Below, in pieces: positions 13,639 to 22,700 of a DNA stretch of 33,297 bases. Numbering within the stretch: position 1 is the stretch's first letter; every line of letters begins with the position of its first letter. The notes under the pieces are model-generated. The model had not been told where the DNA came from and ran no database searches. It was given only the letters and a program-made list of their open reading frames with translations. The DNA is from a virus: IMG/VR virus record IMGVR_UViG_3300025067_000002, positions 1 to 33,297 of that record; one strand, 5' to 3'. The translations under genes were made by a program, and so were the position numbers.

Positions 13639-13894
13639 CGTAGTGGAAATAGATGTGATAAAACGCAGGTACGGATACGTGATACGTGTTCCTGCAGACG
13701 TTTTAGGACGCTACGTCCCGGAATATCTAAAGCTTGTGTGCAACGGTAGGGATGAGATTGTCGCGCGTCTTGTCTACAGGTCTACTAACTACGCGTATTA
13801 CCGTGTCTACTTCAAATACGTCTTCAGGCTACTCAGCAGTCTGGAAAATGGTGTACCATGTACATTGCTCATTGATAATGGACAAAACATTTAA
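13631..13894 (+). CDS. Unknown 87-aa protein
   Basis: 87 aa. ATG 13631 overlaps the helicase end by 8 bp, with GGAGG just upstream (13625-13629) as ribosome-binding site. Beta-rich start (NVVEIDVIKRRYGYVIRVP), then Tyr-rich strands. It may be an SH3- or AbrB-like small nucleic-acid-binding fold, but no motif proves this. Probably same transcript as the helicase. Confidence 0.65.
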   Translation: MDNVVEIDVIKRRYGYVIRVPADVLGRYVPEYLKLVCNGRDEIVARLVYRSTNYAYYRVYFKYVFRLLSSLENGVPCTLLIDNGQNI

Positions 13895-13917
13895 ATATGA
13901 GCAATTATTTTGAACCC

Positions 13918-14223
13918 ATGGGCAAGGTCTATCTACACGAGAAGAAAATCACCACAAGGAGACGCACAGTAAGGGTGAAAGTTATGACGAAACAAACACC
14001 GCCAAGAAAAGCTTTAATACGTTTGGTAACAGAAAACGAATCGTTTGATGTTGTAGGCACATTGGTGACGGCCTACACTAAAAACGACGGTTTCATAGCG
14101 TACTATGACTTACTGGCGCGGTACCGCGACATGGTTGAGCAACATTTACACAAGATACAAGATGCTATCTTGTTAGGCGAGGCTACGGGTGAAACGGCAG
14201 ACGAGACAGTGCAGACGCGGTAG
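13918..14223 (+). CDS. Unknown basic 101-aa protein
   Basis: 101 aa from ATG 13918 (cccATGgg). The frame is open from 13897, but a TATA box (ATTTAAATA, about 13889-13897) overlaps that earlier ATG and is placed right for a leaderless start at 13918. The first 40 residues are very basic (KKITTRRRTVRVKVMTKQ), suggesting nucleic-acid binding. The middle is beta-rich, and the C-terminus is a helix with an acidic Thr-rich tail. Confidence 0.65.
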   Translation: MGKVYLHEKKITTRRRTVRVKVMTKQTPPRKALIRLVTENESFDVVGTLVTAYTKNDGFIAYYDLLARYRDMVEQHLHKIQDAILLGEATGETADETVQTR

Positions 14224-14228
14224 AGCGC

Positions 14229-14474
14229 ATGTCCGAGTCGTTGCGTAAAAAAATTCTTGAGTTTTTGGAGAGTTTGAAAGACGGAGTCACGTCCAAATAT
14301 GAAAACAACGAAATCGTATGGCTTTTAGATCCAGCTGCAGATTATGACATGTACGCCAAACAGGTTGGCAACAGCTTGACCATTTATCTTTATTCCAGAT
14401 ACGCACGATGTATAGTACGTGTATATATCGACAAAAACGACAACTGGCGTCTCAGGAGTGTGTCATGTCGATGA
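14229..14474 (+). CDS. Unknown 81-aa protein
   Basis: 81 aa, 5 bp after the preceding gene. Helical N-terminus (LRKKILEFLESL) followed by an apparent antiparallel sheet (IVWLLDP, SLTIYLYS, CIVRVYIDK, WRLRSVS). It may be a small RNA- or protein-binding module. The stop overlaps the start of the zinc-ribbon gene by about 10 bp. Confidence 0.65.
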   Translation: MSESLRKKILEFLESLKDGVTSKYENNEIVWLLDPAADYDMYAKQVGNSLTIYLYSRYARCIVRVYIDKNDNWRLRSVSCR

Positions 14475-14689
14475 ACAACGATATTTACGAAACACAAAGA
14501 AGCTACACGCGCGGCACATTTGAACTTATGTCTCATCTCGGCATATACCTACAATGTTCATATTGTGGATATGTGTTCGACATGCCGCGGATAGATGACC
14601 ACATGCGTTGCCCACGTTGTGGTTCAGTTATACACATGCTTGAGGCTCCTGTCGTTGAGGTCAGGAAAAAACGCAGGAGGCTGAAATAA
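14465..14689 (+). CDS. Zinc-ribbon protein (74 aa)
   Basis: 74 aa from ATG 14465 (a second ATG at 14471 is possible; the longer frame from 14408 lies inside the previous gene). Two CxxC knuckles, CSYC (31-34) and CPRC (49-52), are spaced as in zinc ribbons. A basic tail KKRRRLK follows. Likely DNA- or RNA-binding, for instance a transcription factor-like module. It overlaps the genes on both sides (10 bp and 1 bp), showing a compact operon. Confidence 0.75.
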   Translation: MSMNNDIYETQRSYTRGTFELMSHLGIYLQCSYCGYVFDMPRIDDHMRCPRCGSVIHMLEAPVVEVRKKRRRLK

Positions 14690-15150
14690 TGAGCACCGTC
14701 TGGGTGCCAGATGAGCTGAAACAACGCATCGAGTTCTACGCGAAGATACATGGCAAACCTTTATGGCGGGTGGTAGAAGACGCCATGGTATTTTACGAGA
14801 TGTTTCACAAAGGCGCTTTGATAGACAGGAAGACACATAACCTCAACGTGCCACAGGCAGCAAAGGCCGTTTGGTATATGGTGAAACTCGGAATAGGTGT
14901 TGGCGCCCTGAAAGCTGAACTGACGCCACAACGCGCAGAGCTACTGCAGAAGACGATAAAGCAGGTCAGAGAAAGACTCAACATAGACGTGGCTCTCTTG
15001 GAACGCGCTTTGTATGACTACATCCAGAAGAAACTTTCACATGACATGAACGAAGAGGAAAAACGCGACGCGGAGATTGAACTAACGAACGCGTTGAAGC
15101 TGGTCTACCTGGACATCATCTACAGCCTTTTCACCCGGCATGAAGGCTAG
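14689..15150 (+). CDS. Helical 153-aa protein with ribbon-helix-helix-like N-terminus
   Basis: 153 aa, ATG sharing a base with the preceding stop (TAATG). Residues 1-35 (STVWVPDELKQRIEFYAKIHGKPLWRVVEDAMVFYE) read like a ribbon-helix-helix unit: a short strand, a helix after PDEL, a turn, and a second helix. The remainder is helical with charged heptad-like segments. It may be a DNA-binding regulator that ends the early operon. T-rich sequence (about 15209-15225) lies in the convergent gap that follows. Confidence 0.6.
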   Translation: MSTVWVPDELKQRIEFYAKIHGKPLWRVVEDAMVFYEMFHKGALIDRKTHNLNVPQAAKAVWYMVKLGIGVGALKAELTPQRAELLQKTIKQVRERLNIDVALLERALYDYIQKKLSHDMNEEEKRDAEIELTNALKLVYLDIIYSLFTRHEG

Positions 15151-15210
15151 CTTTTCGTACACACATGTTGGTGAAGAAAAAGGAGAGCTGTTTCAATTGG
15201 CGTGGTTTTT

Positions 15211-15525
15211 CTATTTTTTTATTATCTTTATAACTCCGCGTCTTTCAAGTTCGGCTTTTCCGTAGAGCCAAATCATATATTTCAGTTTTGAAATTTCGCT
15301 TTTCAACTTAAGCAACAGTTCGCGTGAATTGGCGTAGTGGATGTGGAAAATCTGCGACATAACGTCGTTGCATTGCAGTTGTACAGCAGCTTGGTATTGT
15401 TCCCACGGCAAATTGTATTTTGTGGTTTCGAGTATGGTGGCCACACAGTTATCTATTTCGACCTCGACAGGCAGGACTACCAGGTCTATCTCGCGTCTCT
15501 GTCTAGATGTAGAAGAAGCACCCAT
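15211..15525 (-). CDS. Unknown 104-aa protein
   Basis: 104 aa from ATG 15525. The minus strand has TAAATATATAC about 25 bp upstream, so it is leaderless. The N-terminal half has two beta-strands (IDLVVLPVEVEI); the C-terminal half is a long helix with heptad-like Leu (SRELLLKLKSEISKLKYMIWLYGKAELERR), probably a coiled coil. It ends in a basic tail. Position at the start of the virion block suggests a structural or accessory protein; no family recognised. Confidence 0.7.
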   Translation of the reverse strand: MGASSTSRQRREIDLVVLPVEVEIDNCVATILETTKYNLPWEQYQAAVQLQCNDVMSQIFHIHYANSRELLLKLKSEISKLKYMIWLYGKAELERRGVIKIIKK

Positions 15526-15560
15526 GAGAGGAAAAATACTGTGTGTATATATTTACGTTG

Positions 15561-15821
15561 CTATCTCCGTCTGCCGTAACGTTCTAGGAACCTGTGCATC
15601 CTCTTGACATTAGCGACGACTTTCCTTGCCGTGTTGAACAGGTCTCTTAATTCGTCCTTTGTATATTCGTCCTTCTGGTCTAAGGTGGCAAGTTCATAGG
15701 AGAGCTCTTGTGCGCTCGATAGCAGGTCGAGGAATATCGATTGGAGTTCGGCAACTGTTTTGTCTTCGGGCGTTTCTATGCGAACCTCTTTCTTCTCTTC
15801 GGTTTTTATTTCGCTACCCAT
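15561..15821 (-). CDS. Coiled-coil 86-aa protein
   Basis: 86 aa from ATG 15821 (ccATGg). The frame stays open to 15851, but those codons overlap the TATA box (CTTAAATAC on the minus strand), which is correctly spaced for 15821. After a Lys/Glu-rich start the protein is almost wholly alpha-helical with leucines at heptad spacing, ending in a basic stretch (HRFLERYGRRR). Possibly a small structural or DNA-associated virion protein. Confidence 0.65.
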   Translation of the reverse strand: MGSEIKTEEKKEVRIETPEDKTVAELQSIFLDLLSSAQELSYELATLDQKDEYTKDELRDLFNTARKVVANVKRMHRFLERYGRRR

Positions 15822-15853
15822 GGACGAGGACAAATACGGGTATTTAAGCATTA

Positions 15854-17170
15854 CTAGATGAGTAAACTGCGTTTCTTAACGGCCTCGCCGATCTCTATCT
15901 TTCTTGTCATCAGGCGTAATATCCACTCTCTGCTACGTTCATACAGCTCATTCAGCTTGCTCTCGTCTAGGCCCATCGATTTCCAATAAGTTATCCAATA
16001 GGTCTTGGTCTCCTCATCCGTCAGCAGTTCAAAAACTCTGTGGCCCCAGCCGTGCCGCTTAACCAACCCGATAAGGTGCTTCAGCGCGTTTGCATACATG
16101 TTCTGCGTAAACACGTCCTCATCCTGCGCGAAAGTTCTTGCAAATGCGTCAACCAGGTGGACAAACGCCATCAGTTGCCCCCACGTCTCTACGCGCCTAG
16201 ACTTCCAGTACGTTTCGCGCTCTTCGCCAGTGGCGTAGTTTGCGAGAGCCATAGGCGTATAGAGGTACCCAGAGATGTTTCTTTTGATCATCCTGTCTAC
16301 GGTGTCTGTGATGGGAGGGCTTTCATATGTTCTTTCGACGTCTGTTCTGAATAAAGAAGAGTCGGGAGTCAGGAAACATTGGTCCAGCACGGCAACATTT
16401 AGCATGCACCCGAGAATCGCATCGGAGAGATACGTCACAGAGACCTCCTCCACCTTCCCGTCGTATGTAAGAAACTCGGTCTTTGTGTCGTCAGGCGCTA
16501 GCTTTGAAACGTTTAGACGCGAATAATTGAGCGTGAAGAGTTCAGTGTAAGTACGTTTCATCAGCTCGATGCGGTTATACACAGATGCGACCGTATCAGA
16601 GGACACGTCCAGCGCCTTGGCCAGCGCCTCAACGTGTCTACGTCTGGCGTTCCAGTCCTGGTGGCGCTTAAACATGGCAAGTATCGTGTTCTTGAGGAAT
16701 TCGCGCATGGCTTCTGGGTCGACGTAGCATTCACCGTACCGCGTTTGTCCAAAGATGCACTTAGGTATGACGCCTGGACATATAGATGGGTCAAAGTTCG
16801 CGGCGCAGAAATCTGCGAAGTTGAGTTGCATGTTGAGCTCGGATAGTAATCTGTCCAGCGGGAGACGTTCTACGACGATGTTTAGACCGCGTAGCATCTC
16901 CTCTAGCGACGGCAGTCTGTACTCGAACTGTATCTTGAAAATATCTAACTCGATGGGGTCTATGCCGAACTGCATTAACACAGACACTGCAGAGAACACA
17001 AACTCTGGAATGACTAGGTTCGTCCAGTCTATGTATATATCATAGGTCTGCATAAAACGCAAGAAGTTCGTCCACTCCCCATCTGGGGTCATCACTTTTT
17101 GGTGGTACGCGCGTTTCTGGCGGTTTATCTCCTCCAGGAGTCTGGTCAAGTTCGAAGTAACCGTGTTCAT
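15854..17170 (-). CDS. Probable minor virion protein (438 aa)
   Basis: 438 aa, largely helical, without transmembrane segments or recognisable catalytic motifs. It follows the glycosyltransferase with a 4-bp overlap (ATGA), so both are made from one transcript. Several Cys pairs (DFCAANFDPSICPG, ECYV) may be disulfides. In rudiviruses a conserved 400-500-aa protein is encoded in the same neighbourhood as glycosyltransferases and virion genes; by size and context this could be its counterpart, but I cannot confirm sequence homology. Confidence 0.7.
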   Translation of the reverse strand: MNTVTSNLTRLLEEINRQKRAYHQKVMTPDGEWTNFLRFMQTYDIYIDWTNLVIPEFVFSAVSVLMQFGIDPIELDIFKIQFEYRLPSLEEMLRGLNIVVERLPLDRLLSELNMQLNFADFCAANFDPSICPGVIPKCIFGQTRYGECYVDPEAMREFLKNTILAMFKRHQDWNARRRHVEALAKALDVSSDTVASVYNRIELMKRTYTELFTLNYSRLNVSKLAPDDTKTEFLTYDGKVEEVSVTYLSDAILGCMLNVAVLDQCFLTPDSSLFRTDVERTYESPPITDTVDRMIKRNISGYLYTPMALANYATGEERETYWKSRRVETWGQLMAFVHLVDAFARTFAQDEDVFTQNMYANALKHLIGLVKRHGWGHRVFELLTDEETKTYWITYWKSMGLDESKLNELYERSREWILRLMTRKIEIGEAVKKRSLLI

Positions 17171-18207
17171 ATGTCTTTCACGACGTGTCTGATCAATTTT
17201 TTATATTGCTGGGTTGCGTCAAACTGTCTTGCCTTCTCTGTAGCTCTAGCTCTATAGTCGTCAAGCGTCTCTCTGTGTATCAGGTCTGCAACGTATATCA
17301 CGGTATCTGCGAACTCGTCTGTGTCGTACATGAAGTGTTCGTAGACTATCCACGAATGGTATGGACGTTTCTGTCTAAAACGTATTACGTCTTTGGCGTT
17401 GACGTAGAAACCGACGCTAAACTCGGTGAGTGGCGGCAAATCTGCATGTACCGCAGGCACGCCTAGGGCCATCGCCTCCAGTACCGGCATGCCAAACCCT
17501 TCTGCCAGTGATGGCATGACGTAGATGTGAGACGACGCGATAAGAGAAAGCATCTCCTCTCTTTCAAGCGTGCCGTAAATCGGGGCGACCGCCACAGCAT
17601 TTCCCAGACGCTCAAAGTGTCTGTCTGCGCCTGGCGTCGTCACTATAAAGAACTTTATCCGCCTGTCCTTCTCTGCGACGCGGCTAATTACCTTTGCGTA
17701 CCAGGGAAAACCCTTGCTTGGCAGGTCACGTGCGATTGTCAAAGCCACTATGCGTTTCTCCCTGTCTATGCCGTATCGTTTCATAATGGCACTCCCAGTG
17801 TGAATCTTCACGCGGCGCAACAATGTAAAATCTATACCGGGATGCACAACGTCCACAACATGCAACTTCCTGTACTCAAGTCTGCTACGCACGTAGTTGC
17901 TCATGGCGACGTACCGTATGTACTTCATGGACGGTTGCACTTCCAATAGGAACCCCTCCAGGGAGATGTACAACAGGGTGGCAATTCCGGCAACCGTGTC
18001 CATGGCAGGATATGAATATATAGACGGAAACGCGGGGTCGCCATGTCCTATATAGATCACAGAATCTTTGCTAGGGTCTAGTTCATGGGGAGCATATGGA
18101 CGATACCCAACATATGCGCGTATGCCGAAAACACGAGAGATGAAGCCAACATCTTCGCCTATATTTTGATAAACAGGAGCGTTGCCGTAGACTACACGAA
18201 GAACCAT
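17167..18207 (-). CDS. GT4-type (GT-B) glycosyltransferase
   Basis: 346 aa. The C-terminal domain shows the GT4 hallmark EGFGMPVLEA (Glu 236 and Glu 244, the E-x7-E motif that binds the donor sugar nucleotide), preceded by YGTLEREEMLSLIASSHIYVMPS and a strand that begins the nucleotide-binding Rossmann domain (KRIVALTIARDLPSKG). The N-terminal acceptor domain is shorter than usual, so the enzyme is compact. Rudiviruses often encode such enzymes, probably to glycosylate virion proteins. ATG 18207 is preceded on the minus strand by GTAAACAAAAT (about 18237-18247) as a weak promoter. It is transcribed with the 438-aa gene. Confidence 0.85.
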   Translation of the reverse strand: MVLRVVYGNAPVYQNIGEDVGFISRVFGIRAYVGYRPYAPHELDPSKDSVIYIGHGDPAFPSIYSYPAMDTVAGIATLLYISLEGFLLEVQPSMKYIRYVAMSNYVRSRLEYRKLHVVDVVHPGIDFTLLRRVKIHTGSAIMKRYGIDREKRIVALTIARDLPSKGFPWYAKVISRVAEKDRRIKFFIVTTPGADRHFERLGNAVAVAPIYGTLEREEMLSLIASSHIYVMPSLAEGFGMPVLEAMALGVPAVHADLPPLTEFSVGFYVNAKDVIRFRQKRPYHSWIVYEHFMYDTDEFADTVIYVADLIHRETLDDYRARATEKARQFDATQQYKKLIRHVVKDI

Positions 18208-18276
18208 GGAAAAAAGAGAGACGGGGAGAAAAAAAGATTTTGTTTACACCACGCGTCTGTCGCCCATGGACAGCTA

Positions 18277-18687
18277 TTACGTACCAGACCCGCCGCCAGA
18301 CTCGCCGCCAGACCCGCCGCCGGTATAGGCACCTCCGAATATCGCGTTGATTATGGCATCGAGTATTGTCGGGTCTGCGCCAAATGCAGTGACGTAGAAC
18401 GATTTCAAGCCGTCTGCGATCTTTGTAGCAGACTGGCCGCTTACTCTCTCCAGGTGTCTGGTAAGTTTGTTGGCGAAGCCGAGGTACAGAGCTCTCATCG
18501 GACCGTTGACTCCGTTCGTGTCGAGAAGTGGCACTATCTGCTCCTGTATTGTCGCGTATTTGATCTGAGCCTCCTGTGCCCTCTCTAGCGCAATGTCTCT
18601 TACTTGCGAGAACCTGGCCGCGATCGTCTCAGGTACGAACTTTGACGCATACTTGTTGTATCTGTCTAATCCGCTTCTGAATTTCAT
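18277..18687 (-). CDS. Major capsid protein, rudivirus type
   Basis: 136 aa, helical. Residues about 58-118 match the rudiviral capsid signature as I know it from SIRV: GVNGPMRALYLGF, a following helix, GLKSFYVTAFGADP, and ILDAIINAIFGG. In SIRV-type virions dimers of this four-helix protein wrap A-form DNA. The C-terminus carries an extra Gly/Ser-rich tail (YTGGGSGGESGGGSGT) that known rudiviral proteins lack, to my knowledge; it is encoded by a 12-bp repeat. The TATA (TTTTTAAT, about 18708-18715) is placed for a leaderless start, and a run of G sits just before the ATG. The single-gene unit fits strong late expression. Confidence 0.88.
   Translation of the reverse strand: MKFRSGLDRYNKYASKFVPETIAARFSQVRDIALERAQEAQIKYATIQEQIVPLLDTNGVNGPMRALYLGFANKLTRHLERVSGQSATKIADGLKSFYVTAFGADPTILDAIINAIFGGAYTGGGSGGESGGGSGT
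18285..18320. repeat. Three 12-bp tandem repeats in the capsid gene
   Basis: Units CAGACCCGCCGC, CAGACTCGCCGC and CAGACCCGCCGC at 18285, 18297 and 18309, on the minus strand encoding the Gly/Ser-rich tail of the capsid protein. Unit number could vary by slippage without breaking the frame. Confidence 0.85.
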
Positions 18688-18836
18688 GACCCCCCCTTGC
18701 GCGCCACATTAAAAACGTGGCACGTCGTCACAATGTCAAGCGTTGAACGGCGCTGTTAATAGACGTCTGTCGTTGACAAACATAGTCTGGCATAGGTGGG
18801 CTAAGATTTATAAAATGACATGACAGCCAACTATGT

Positions 18837-19373
18837 ATGGCGCTGTTTGACAACGAATACGACCCGGTTTTGGAAAGGCATGTAGAGTACCTGTACGAAG
18901 AGGCCAAACATTTCATACGTCAGACGATTATATCGCACGTAACTGGGAAAATACGCGGTTCGATTGAACTGTTGAAATACAATCTACGCATCAGACCGAA
19001 CTTCTCCATAGATGTGAGGCAGATTGACGAGGAAGGACGTATAGGTGTTGAAATGCATGTAACTGTGTATTTAGATGAGAAGCTGTTGGAAAACGTGAAG
19101 AAAAAAATTAGAGCTGAGGTTTATGCCAAGGGCAGAGATGTGAAGATAAAAGCGCAGGTGCTGAGAAGATTAGTATTTAACGAGCTACGTTCATCTTCAT
19201 ATGGCATACAGGATCTGTATAGCGGTGCCCCAAAGGCTCGTGATAAAATTAGAAGAAGTGGAACAGCGCTATGGCATCAAGAAGGAGGACTTGATTATCA
19301 GAACGTTGACGAAGATTTTGGAAGAGGAGATAAAGATATAGAACACATGTCCGACGAAGAGGAAGTACAATAA
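18837..19373 (+). CDS. Unknown 178-aa protein, start of the right virion operon
   Basis: 178 aa from ATG 18837. TTTATAAA (18807-18814) is a good TATA box about 26 bp upstream; an ATG at 18833 is out of frame. Residues 1-115 alternate helices and strands with many charged residues (IDVRQIDEEGRIGVEMHVTVYLDEKLLENVKKK). The last 60 residues are polar and acidic, probably disordered. It diverges from the capsid gene across 149 bp. Family not recognised; position suggests a virion-assembly or minor structural role. Confidence 0.7.
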   Translation: MALFDNEYDPVLERHVEYLYEEAKHFIRQTIISHVTGKIRGSIELLKYNLRIRPNFSIDVRQIDEEGRIGVEMHVTVYLDEKLLENVKKKIRAEVYAKGRDVKIKAQVLRRLVFNELRSSSYGIQDLYSGAPKARDKIRRSGTALWHQEGGLDYQNVDEDFGRGDKDIEHMSDEEEVQ

Positions 19374-19404
19374 AATTTTTTATCTCCGGCGCATTTACAC
19401 GTAC

Positions 19405-19704
19405 ATGTCTACTAACTTAATCAACAGGCTCCTCGAGGGGATACCGGATGTGGCGACACGGATTGACGTCATGGCTACGATCGGCCTGTTCAAAGAGGCG
19501 TACACGCGTGGAAAGCTTGATGAATCTAAACTAAGGACCTATCTTTTGGAAATCGTAACAGACGTGCTGATCATGAAGAAGCCCGACCTAAACCCTGATG
19601 CCCTTAGGGAGGAGGCGTCGCGGTGGGTCGACATTATGGTTCAGGTGTTTAAAGTCGAGAGACTGAAGAGGGAGGCCATGTCGCTCCACCTTGCACATGA
19701 GTAG
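19405..19704 (+). CDS. Unknown helical 99-aa protein
   Basis: 99 aa, nearly all alpha-helical with acidic and basic clusters. An AAAATTTTTTAT stretch at about 19372-19383 may be its TATA box or the terminator of the previous gene. It ends 20 bp before the giant gene, so they are likely co-expressed. Such a small helical protein before a tape- or fibre-like protein might be a chaperone or connector (inference from order only). Confidence 0.65.
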   Translation: MSTNLINRLLEGIPDVATRIDVMATIGLFKEAYTRGKLDESKLRTYLLEIVTDVLIMKKPDLNPDALREEASRWVDIMVQVFKVERLKREAMSLHLAHE

Positions 19705-19724
19705 CCCCCGCCAACACGGCAGAC

Positions 19725-22700
19725 ATGACTGACTTCGTTGGAGGCGACGTTGGGGATTTTGATGTTTCTATATTATTCAACATAGACGTTAGCGAAAGGA
19801 CGGTTCCGCGTCTCTCGCTCGAGGAGCTTGAAAGCATAGATTGGGAACTTGTTGCAAGCGCAACTCTTGGCGTCGCAGACCCCATAGGGCAACTACGGGA
19901 GTGGCTTGCATCTGTTCTGGCCGGTTTCGTCGACGTACTTAAGAACTTCTTTTCGGCACTGGTGTCGCCTATAGCGTCAGCTGTGTCGCAGATTTGGTCT
20001 GTCGTATCTCAGATACCGTCTGCGCTGTCGTCGTTGATATCTGCGTTGCAAAACATTGTACTCGACCCCGTAAGGAACTTGATCTCCTTCGCCATAGATG
20101 CGTTCGGGCGGTTGCGCGACGCATTTAGCACAATCATCAACGCGGTGTCTACTGTCTTTAACACACTGCAGGAGCGGGCGCGCGAGTTGCTTTCGACGAT
20201 TGCCAACGCGCTCTCGGAGATACCAAATCGCATATCTGAGATAGCGAGATCTATCTCGGACGCGCTTGGGCAAATACCTCGCGCCGTGTCTGACATAGTC
20301 GCTTCTCTGACTCGCGCGTTTAACGACGTAAGGGCCACGGTATCCAGCATGGTGTCTGAGCTAGCAAACAGAATTGCGCAGATACCCTCTGCGTTGGCTG
20401 AGGCTGTGAACAGGATTGCGTCTATGTTGGGCGAGTTGGGTAACCGGGTGAGAGATGCGGCTTCTGCCATAGCTTCGGCTGTTTCAGACGCGCTTGGGCG
20501 CATACAATCTGCCGTATCGAATTTTGGAAGTGCGCTTCTAAATGCGCTCAACACCGTGGCCACCAATGCCGTGAATACGATCGGCGGCTACCTGAGGACG
20601 TTGGCTGACAACGTCGCAAAGTTCGGCTCAACGCTTGCAGACTCTCTTGCCAGGGTTGCGTCTTCTATTTCAAACGTGATAAACGAGCTGACGTCCCGTA
20701 TAAGAGAGGGCATGTCTGCGATACTTGGCGCGCTGTCCGACGCGTTTGTGAAGATCCGCGACATGTTTGGGCAGGTTGCCGTTTCTATCTCGAACGCCAT
20801 GGGGGAGCTTGTCGCACGCACGAGAGACGCTATCGCGTCGCTGAGCGGTGCGGTTGGAGAAGCATTCGCACACACGCGTGAAGTTGTCGAATCTATAATC
20901 GGTCAGATAATTGGTCTGGGGGAAACGGCAGCTGGTATAGTACGGACCGCGTTTGGCGAAATAGCTAAGTGGATACAAGAGGCCACGAAAATATTGCATG
21001 GTATAGGCGCGGCTTTTCAAGGTTTCATGAACGCGGTGCTGTCGTTGCCGCGTGAGCTTTGGAACCTTTTGCCTAACGAGATACGTAGCGCGTTTATAGC
21101 GATCTACAACTTCTTCACCCAGACTGTGCCTAAATTCTTCATAGAAGACATACCGAACTTCTTCCGCCAGGCGGTTAAATTCTTCACGCAGGATGTCCCC
21201 CGGTTCTTCACCGAGACGTTGCCGCAGAAGCTACAGGAATTCGCCCAGTGGGTGTGGCAGAGTCTGCCAGACTGGCTTAGAGGCGTTCTAACCGCAATCT
21301 ACGACTTCTTTACTAAAACAGTGCCGAAGTTTTTGACCGAGGACGTCCCGAACTTCTTCCGCCAGGCGGTTAAATTCTTCACGCAGGATGTCCCCCGGTT
21401 CTTCACCGAGACGTTGCCGCAGAAGCTACAGGAATTCGCCCAGTGGGTGTGGAACCAGTTGCCTCAGTGGTTCAGAGACGCCCTTACGGCTGTCTACGAC
21501 TTCTTTACTAAAACAGCACCGAAGTTTTTGACCGAGGACATACCGGAGTTCTTCAGGAATGCCAGACAGTTCTTCGAATCTGCCATAGACTTCATAAAGA
21601 ATCTGCCCGACAAATTGAAAGATTTGGGCAGGCGGATCTGGGAAAACATTCCTGAACCGTTGAAGAAGTTTGGCGAACTCATACGCGGCATGTTCGACAA
21701 GCTGAAGGAGGAATTAACCGAATTTTTCAAAGACCCTGGAAAGTACATATGGGAGCGGCTCGTGACGCCGATGTGGAACGCGGTTAAATATGTTGGCGGT
21801 GTATTAGGGGAGTTCTTGGGCAGGGTCTATGAACTTTTGGCTAATGCGTTTAAAACTGCGCTGGGTGTTGTAGCAAGCGCAGTTGCGTCGGTTGCAAGCG
21901 CGGTAATGGATATAGCGTCTGGCGTGTTTAAAACATTTAGTAAAGTGGCCGACTACGGTTGGAACATAATTGCGAGTGTTTTCAACATCAGGCTGGTGGG
22001 CAACTCAGAGTTTATCATGGAGGAGTGGAACAAGTGGTCTAAGGAAATCGAAGACATATTTCAGACTGGTTACATGAGGGCAGAAGGGATCGGAAACCAG
22101 ATGTGGTGGGCGGGGGCGCAACTGATCGTGCCGTTCTGGCGCGCCACACTGCTTGCGTATCTGCTAAAAGGATTGGTGAACACTTTCTACGACTATGAGA
22201 TAGTCTGGGAGCCGCAGGTAGCCGGGTCGAAGCTTGCCGGGGTGAAGTGGCGTATAAACATGGCTGAGCTGTTTGGCTCGTTGCTCGAAGGCCTGCCTGC
22301 GTTCGCTCACGCCTTCGCCATCGGTAGCTCGTTCGCCCTGTCGCAACTGTATCTACAGAACGTGCAACACCTATATACTCCGCGGGCAATCCAGTTCTAT
22401 GAAAAGGTTAAGGACAAGCTGATAGGCGACGTAGCCAAGGTGTTTGGTTACGACAACGCGATATATAACTTCTTCATTATGCCGCCATCAGTAGACGATA
22501 TGGTCGAATGGGGCAGGAGGTGGGTTGCCGTCATTAAGGGCCGCAATCCCGAGGCCGGGGTTGCCACTAAGGCTGAGGGCCTAGGCGCTGAGATGAGGGT
22601 AAACAGCATGTCGCAGGTCCTTGACACGATTAAATTGTACATGCTGTACCATGGTCTGCCACGGTGGTATATTGAATATCTTGCCCAGGACCCTGAGAAG

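Noticed and set aside
20009-20875. Long antisense frames (185 and 95 aa, minus) within the giant gene
   Set aside because: They mirror the codon bias of the 1,923-aa gene on the other strand, have no promoters and give Ser/Ala-rich low-complexity peptides.
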